Shown piece after piece: positions 58,401 through 64,000 of a DNA stretch of 64,000 bases. Source of the DNA: Conus ventricosus (Eukaryota > Mollusca > Gastropoda > Neogastropoda > Conidae); NCBI GenBank assembly GCA_018398815.1, contig CM031600.1, forward strand, positions 51,179,053 to 51,243,052. The letters run 5' to 3'. Positions within the stretch are counted from its first letter, which is position 1. Every line of letters begins with the position of its first letter. The position numbers were made by a program, and so were the translations under genes. The notes beneath the pieces are model-generated. The model did no database searches and was not told the DNA's origin. It worked only from the letters and a program-made list of their open reading frames with translations.

Positions 58401-61400
58401 GAAGCCGAAAAAAACCGTTAAAGGGACATTTGTTTTTATTTTTTGATGGGCCCGGCTGAATATTGAAAATAAAAAGATTTAAAAAAAATTTTCAATAACC
58501 CAATTATTTTTATTTTAAAAAAAACATGTTTTTCAGGTTTAACCAAAAAAAGCCAAAAGCGCCGCCCAAAAAAAAGAGATAGAAAAAAACCCCTAACATA
58601 AAAACCTTCAGATTAAAACCCAAAATTACCAAATGCAGCAAGTACTAGAGCAAGACCTTTCAAAAACAGCAAAACCAAAAAGAAGGTTTTTGCTGTCTTT
58701 AATTTCTGTTACATAAGTTAAAAAAAATGGAGCATCGAAATATAAAAGGGGCTCTATCGCAGGAAGAGTGTTTGGGTTCTTACCCAAAAGGCATAGGCGC
58801 ACCCCCCGCTTTACCTAAGGAGGTTTGTCTTTAGCTCCGGCTGTGTTTTTTAGTGTAGGTGCGCAAACAAAAAATTAAAAAAATAAATCCAAAAGCACAC
58901 AGCTTGGTTCAATAATAACAGCTAAACTTGTTTTGTTTTAAACTGGGCAATAAATAAAGGGACTAGCTGGGCTCAAACATCACGGAAAAAAAAAATTTTT
59001 AAACTTTTTCAGGGCCCATTTTGAGACTACAAAAGACAAAAGTTTGGTCTTTAAAGAAAGGCGAGGACAAGTTTTTCTCAAACAGCCAGACCCGAGAGAA
59101 AAAAAAGGGGAAAGCTTAAAAAAGTAAACGAGACCCAAAACCCCTGTTCTAAAAAGCTAAAAAAAACAACACCAAAAGGGTTTTTACTTTAGTTTTTGGG
59201 TCCAAACGCAAAAAAGGGCCGTCGAAAATTTTTTTATTTTAAACCGTTGTATTTTTTTTAAAATTTTAAAAAAATTTGTTGGCTTAGGGAAAAAGGGAAA
59301 AACCAAAAAGGGGAAAAATATATAAAGGCCCCGATTAATTTTTTGAAGGGGAAAGCCGAGAAAGGGCGTTTGTCAAAGCACTGAAAGATATTGATTTAGA
59401 AGTTTTTAATCCCGAAAACGGGCGGGCAAGCGGGTAAATTTCTATTTTTCAAGTTAAGTAAAATAACCAAAAGACCCCCAGTTAAAGTAATGTTAGCTTT
59501 TTTAATCGACAAAAAAACAATTTAAATTTAAGGGAAAAACTAGAAAACCCCGGGCTCAATAAACCGCAGACTATTCTTTTCATAATGACTTAACACCCGG
59601 GGGGGGGGAGGGCGAACTGCTTGCACCCGTTTACGCTGCCCCCCCGAAGAAGCAAAAAAGAGAGGGTTGGTTGGTCCGAGGGCGAAAATCTTAGAGATTA
59701 GATTTAAAAAAGGGGGAAGTTTGCACCGAATTTTAGGGGAAGGGTTACATTCCGTACCTCGAGAGTTGGTTTCAAAGGAGCATTTTTTAAAAATAAAAAA
59801 AATTAGACGACAAAAATTTCATGGGTGTGTTCTTGCAAGGCGCATCAAGTCCGCGAACAAAGCAGAAGAGTGACTAACTACCCGGGAAAAACCACCAAAG
59901 ATCTTAACTTTTAAAGGAATATCCTTTCCTGTTAGTGTAGACCAAATTTATCATTTTTAAGAACAAAACAAACCAATAACTGTTAATGTTACAAATGGGA
60001 TGAGGAAAAAAATTTGGCCCCCGGCCAAACCGCCCCGCCCCCGGCCCCAGCCCTGGGGTTTTCCCGCCCCCCCGGGCCCCCCCCGCCCCCGCCCCCCCGG
60101 CCTTAAAGCCCCCCCCCGCCCCCGGCCCCCGAATTATTAAAAATTTCCCAAAAAGGGCCCCAAACAAAGGGGGGAACCAAAAAACCCAAAATTTTGGGGA
60201 CTTAAAATCCCAAATTGGCCCCCCCGGGCAAAGGGTTTGAAAAACTTGGAAAACCGGAAAAATAACTTATTTAGCAACTTTTAAAAAACCATGGGGGAAA
60301 CAAAAATTCGAAAAAAAAATGGTTTTAACAAAGATTGCAAATTTTTCAAGGCCGGGGGAAGGCGGCCCCTTATGAAAAAGGAAAATTTCGAGGCCCAAAA
60401 ACCAGAAATAAATTTCGCCCCCCCCGGAATCCAAAGTTGTTTTAAGAAACTGGAAAAAAGAGCCCGAAACCCCAAAACCCTTTACCAACCATTTTTGGTT
60501 TTTTGGGGGCCCCAACCCCAAAAACTTGAAAACCCAAAATCCTTAGGTAAATTTAACAGGGTTTGGCCCGCCTTCAATTGTTGGGCCAAAAAAAGGAAGC
60601 CGCCCATTTTTTCCCCCTAAAATTTGCAGGAGGCCCAAAATTTCGCTAAAGTTTTTACAAGGGATTTCACAAATCGAAAATACTGTTCTTTATCTTAAAA
60701 ATTTTTTTCCTTTAAAATTCTTTAATACACTAAGTCCAAACCCCCAAAACAGTATTTTACCCAACCCTTGTTGGAAAAAGGGGGGTTTACCCTTAAAGGA
60801 ATAACAGTTAAAGGGGGAGGCCAAAAGGGTTTTTATTGCCGGGGAAAAACAAGGACTCCCCAAACCCCAAAAGCCAAATCTTCAACCCCAAGTTTTAAAA
60901 AAAGAAAGGGAACTATCTTTTCCCAAAATTGGGGGAAAAGGGTTTCGGGTTTTCTTTTAGAAAAGCAAAAAACCAAACCCTTAGGGTTACAATTTGCCCC
61001 GGGATGAAAAAGGGGGAGTTTTTTTTAAAAAATTTAAAATGGGTCCTTTTTATTTTTACCCCCAAAGCCATTGATTTGGGTTCTTGGGGTAAATTTGGTA
61101 TTGGGGCCCCTTAAAGTCGCCCAAAAACGGAAGAATATTTTACCAAAACGTTTGTTTAAAAAAATTTTGTTTAATTTTAACAATTTAACGTTGGGAAAAA
61201 TTTTGTTAAGGAAACTTTAAAGTACCAAGGCCGTTTTTTCCCAATTTAGAAAAAGGCATTAAAAGGGTTCCGATTTAAAAGCCTTCAAACGTGGAAACAG
61301 AAGTTATTTGGAAACCCATGGGAAAAGAAAATCATTGGGTTCCCTACAGGGGAGAAAGGGAAAAAAATTTTTCCGGAATTTTTAAAATTTTTGAATTCCG

Positions 61401-62558
61401 GGGAAAAAAAAATTTTGCCCGGATTCCCCCCCTATTTCAATTTTTTAAGCCCGGGGTTTTAAATTGGGGCGCTTTCCTTTTAAAATTTTTGGGGTTTAAA
61501 AAAGGGTTTAAAAATTTTTGAAAAACAATTGCTTCCCCGATGATTGAAAAAGGGTTTTTTTGTGGAAAATTTTATGGGCGGGTCCCCACAACGCCAAAAG
61601 CAAAAACCCAAAAACGGGGCCAAAATTAAAATAATTTTAAAAAATTAAAACTATTAAAAAATTTAGATCAACAAATTTCCCGGATGTGAAAAAAAAAGGG
61701 GAAATTAAAAACCCGTTTTTAAGGGAAATTTAAAATTTCAAACCGGGGTGAAAATTTTTCTAAAGGCATTTAAAAATGTTCCGTTTAAGCCTTAACAAAA
61801 ACCGTAAAGGGGTTTAATTCCCAGAAGTTAAAAAATTTAAGGAAAAAATCCTCATGGGGGAAACCTCCATGAAACCCTAAAGGGCTTTCCCCCGGCATTA
61901 AGTTCTAAAAGAAAGGGTTTTAGGAAAAAAAGGCTAAACTTTTGGAAAAAAAAAATTGGGGAAAAAAAAATGTCGTATTACGAGCCAAAAATTTTTTTTT
62001 AAAAAACAAAAAGGGAATAACTCTGCATCGGTAAAATTGCTTTTTAATTAAAAAAATTTTTTCAAAAAACCTTTCATCATGAAGTTAAAAATTGGGTCTA
62101 AAAACTAAATCAAAAAACCTTAGAAAAAAAAGGGGGTTTTTAATGAAAAACAACAAAAAGTTTTGGGTTTGGGAAACCAAGCCAAAAAGCAAAATTTGGC
62201 CCCGGAGAAACCCAAAAATTAAAAACAACTTTCCAATTATTCAGGCCCTTTAAAAAATTCTTGATACTTTTGGTTTTTATGTGAAAAAATTTTAAAAAAA
62301 ATTTTAAACCCGGGTTTTTTTTTTACTTTTTTAAATTTTTTTTCCCCCCAATGGAATTTTTTTTGATTCGGGGTTCCCCCTTCCCCTAACCCCCAAAAAA
62401 AGGTACCCAAAACCCAAACCAAACGGGTTTTTTTTTTTGTATTCCCCGGAAAACTTCAGAAACAAAAAATTGGGTTTTTTTTTGGGTTGCGGGGGTGGGT
62501 TTTTTGACCAAATTTTTCCATTACCCCAAAACTGTTTTTATTTTAAAACCCCCTTTGT

Positions 62559-62595
<37 letters not shown>

Positions 62596-62830
62596 CGGAG
62601 AAAAAAATTTTTTGGTTTTTAATTCAGGGCCCCCTTTTCCTTTTTGGGGTTTTCTGGGTTTAAGGGGGAGGAAAAAAGGGTTTTTTTTTTTTTTTTCGGC
62701 CCCAACCCTTGTTTTGGTTTTAAAAAAGGTTTTTCAACTTAAAAAGGGGCCCGGTTTTTTTTTAAAAACTTGGGGGGGATTTTGGGTTTATGTTTTAAAA
62801 TTTATCAAAGCTTTTGATGTTAAATTTCTT
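52496..62830. other. Low-quality block, probably unpolished consensus
   Basis: For 10.3 kb the text is dominated by runs of three to eight A, T, C or G and shows no microsatellite or satellite like the rest of the window. Open frames are short and random. It contrasts sharply with the clean sequence on both sides. The clean right edge lies inside a polymerase gene, so at least the end of this block is coding DNA whose frame has been destroyed by consensus errors. GC-run clusters occur near 60010-60140 and a poly(G) run near 62560-62596. Confidence 0.8.
52875..52920 (-). other. Possible P-loop fragment
   Basis: On the minus strand the noisy text reads MICWGTGCGKKN, close to a Walker A motif (GxxxxGK-S/T) with a hydrophobic strand before it. 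A packaging-type ATPase is expected in Maverick/Polinton elements, but the motif is short, imperfect and inside unreliable sequence, so chance is possible. Confidence 0.25.
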
Positions 62831-62849
62831 AGACTACTTTAAGCCCTCG

Positions 62850-63355
62850 ATCCTGATCCAGAGTACTTTACACAGATACAGACAGTTTTGTTATAGATAT
62901 CCCTACTGAAGACATCTATAAAGACATGGAAATGGAAGTAGCTAAAGGACATGCGGGATGGTATGACACTCCGATTACCCTAAAGACTCGCCTTTGCATT
63001 CAATTACTAATAAGAAGGTTTTAGGAAAGATGAAGGATGAATTATCTGGAAAGGTGATCAAGGAGTATGTGGGGTTAAGGTAAAAAATGTACAGTATTTC
63101 GAGCCAGGAGAAAATCATTAAGAAAGCAAAGGGAATATCTCGCAGCGTTGTGCAGTCAAACATATCACATGGCACTAAAAGAACATTGTTTGGCAATAAG
63201 ACTTTCATCATGACAACGTAAAACTGCGATCTAATCTACATGAGATCAACACAACAGTTGTAACAAAGAAGTCGTTAGATAGAACAAACACAAAACGTGT
63301 GTTTGTTAATCCAGAGTTTTCATATGCAATTGGGCACTGGAGAACCGTAAATTAA
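62850..63355 (+). pseudogene. Family B DNA polymerase, C-terminal part (Maverick/Polinton-like)
   Basis: A plus-strand protein in three frames joined by one-base shifts. It opens with YTDTDS (about 62869-62886), the catalytic motif C of family B polymerases with its two metal-binding aspartates. IDIPTEDIYKDM follows, then YPKDSPLHSITNKKVLGKMK with EYVGLR, MYS and an AKG word. The last part (RSNLHEINTTVV, KRVFVNPE) ends at a TAA at 63353-63355. This C-terminal extension is typical of protein-primed polymerases of Maverick/Polinton and related elements. Motifs A and B and the exonuclease should lie upstream in the noisy block. The frameshifts near 62940, 63080 and 63210 may be residual errors. 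Confidence 0.75.
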
Positions 63356-63487
63356 TTAAAGCGGAACTGTGTCTGGCGGAATTATCTGCAGTTCTTCTTT
63401 CACAAAAGATCTTTGAGGGCTGGTTGTTTTGTTTGTGTCAGTTTCTCGTAAATAATACACTGGCGGATTCATCTTTTACAATTCTTT
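63356..63487. other. Intergenic gap between convergent polymerase and integrase
   Basis: 132 bases between two stop codons facing each other. I see no clear signal beyond T-rich sequence. Confidence 0.5.
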
Positions 63488-64000
63488 TTATTTCATATGG
63501 GTCAACACTCCAAACTGGATCGTTGCCCTGATGCGAGTGTCCCCTTCCCTTCCCCCGGTAAATAAAGGTACCTTACTTTTAAACCAAACGGTAATAGTTT
63601 GCTGGTGTAACTGGAGTCCTTCAGCAACATTTATTGTTTTTCTTTTGATTGCTTGTACTGGTTTTAGCCCTTTAAATTCTTCATTATCATTGCGCGCAAA
63701 ACTGAGGGCAGTCTTCTAACCCATTCTGTGTTGCGAGAATTGTCAATCACTCTCTGTGATACTGGTAGAGAAAAGTCTTTCGCTAACTGTTTGTTAAAGT
63801 TTTCAACTAAAGCCTGTGATCTGTGAACTCCTGGAATGCCTCTTTTAATGGTAACTCTATGTTTCAACAATAATTGATTCACTTGGCCTTTAAATTCTTT
63901 TCCATCATCGACTTGAATCATGCGAGGATAAGTTAAGGGCCTCGTTGGTATATCAGTTGTATGGCAACAGCAACAGCAGAAGCACCTTTGTGTTAATGGT
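63488..64000 (-). pseudogene. Retroviral-type integrase (Maverick/Polinton-like), partial
   Basis: A minus-strand protein running off the right edge, with its stop at 63488-63490. Visible: SAVAVAIQLIYQRG, then IQVDDGKEFKG with the second catalytic Asp (codon 63909-63907), then HRSQALVENFN with the catalytic Glu (codon 63804-63802), about 35 residues downstream as in rve-type DDE integrases. EWVRRLPSVLRA follows, then, after a one-base frameshift near 63690, a C-terminal part with EEFKGLKP and a basic end. The first Asp and any zinc-binding N-terminus lie outside the window. Its convergent pairing with the polymerase suggests both belong to one self-synthesising element. Confidence 0.78.

Overview
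The window looks like part of an invertebrate animal genome, and I favour a mollusc, probably a gastropod. The evidence is several unrelated non-LTR retrotransposons, very long (GT)n, (CT)n and (TTC)n tracts, many different minisatellites, tRNA-derived SINE-like pieces and a Maverick/Polinton-like polymerase and integrase pair. The phylum is an inference. No ordinary host gene with a recognisable product was found. Almost every coding signal is a mobile element, and most of the longest open frames are low-complexity repeats or satellites.

Layout. 1-1.5 kb: a 23-bp satellite, an endonuclease remnant of a LINE and a 43-bp minisatellite. 1.55-10.5 kb: an RLE-type LINE on the minus strand, present twice on either side of a gap of exactly 1000 N. 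The right copy (7249-10481) runs from an N-terminal zinc finger through reverse transcriptase to a restriction-like endonuclease. A tRNA-like module lies about 20 bases after its stop codon. 10.6-22.8 kb: two near-identical tandem units (A and B), each holding a 37-bp satellite and a polyadenylated insert of unknown identity set in a (CT)n tract. 22.8-27.3 kb: a run of 30-, 42-, 45- and 25-bp minisatellites and long microsatellites. 27.4-41.2 kb: an older, diverged duplicate of the 17.3-27.3 kb region, expanded by two LINE insertions: an RTE-like element at 29.8-31.9 kb (minus) and an APE-type LINE with ORF1 and ORF2 at 32.5-36.9 kb (plus). 41.3-52 kb: microsatellites, 30-, 31-, 17- and 35-bp satellites, a degenerate RTE-like reverse transcriptase, a LINE ORF1, a 221-bp inverted-repeat element inside a satellite, and a SINE-like tRNA-derived segment.

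52.2-64 kb: a near-perfect 39-bp hairpin marks the start of a block (about 52.5-62.8 kb) whose texture is unlike the rest, with inflated homopolymers and few open frames, as in an uncorrected consensus. Readable sequence resumes inside the C-terminal part of a family B DNA polymerase (plus strand, ending at 63355), followed by a convergent integrase (minus strand, running off the window). These point to a Maverick/Polinton-like element that fills some or all of the noisy block.

How the parts relate. There is no operon logic here. The story is nested duplication plus mobile-element insertion. An ancient duplication of roughly 10 kb was followed by a recent 6.4-kb tandem duplication. The satellite monomer is single in the old copy and expanded to about 54 and 38 copies in the young ones. 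Two unrelated retroelements occupy the equivalent (CT)n site in the old and young copies. Some of the duplication, above all around the N gap, may be assembly artefact.
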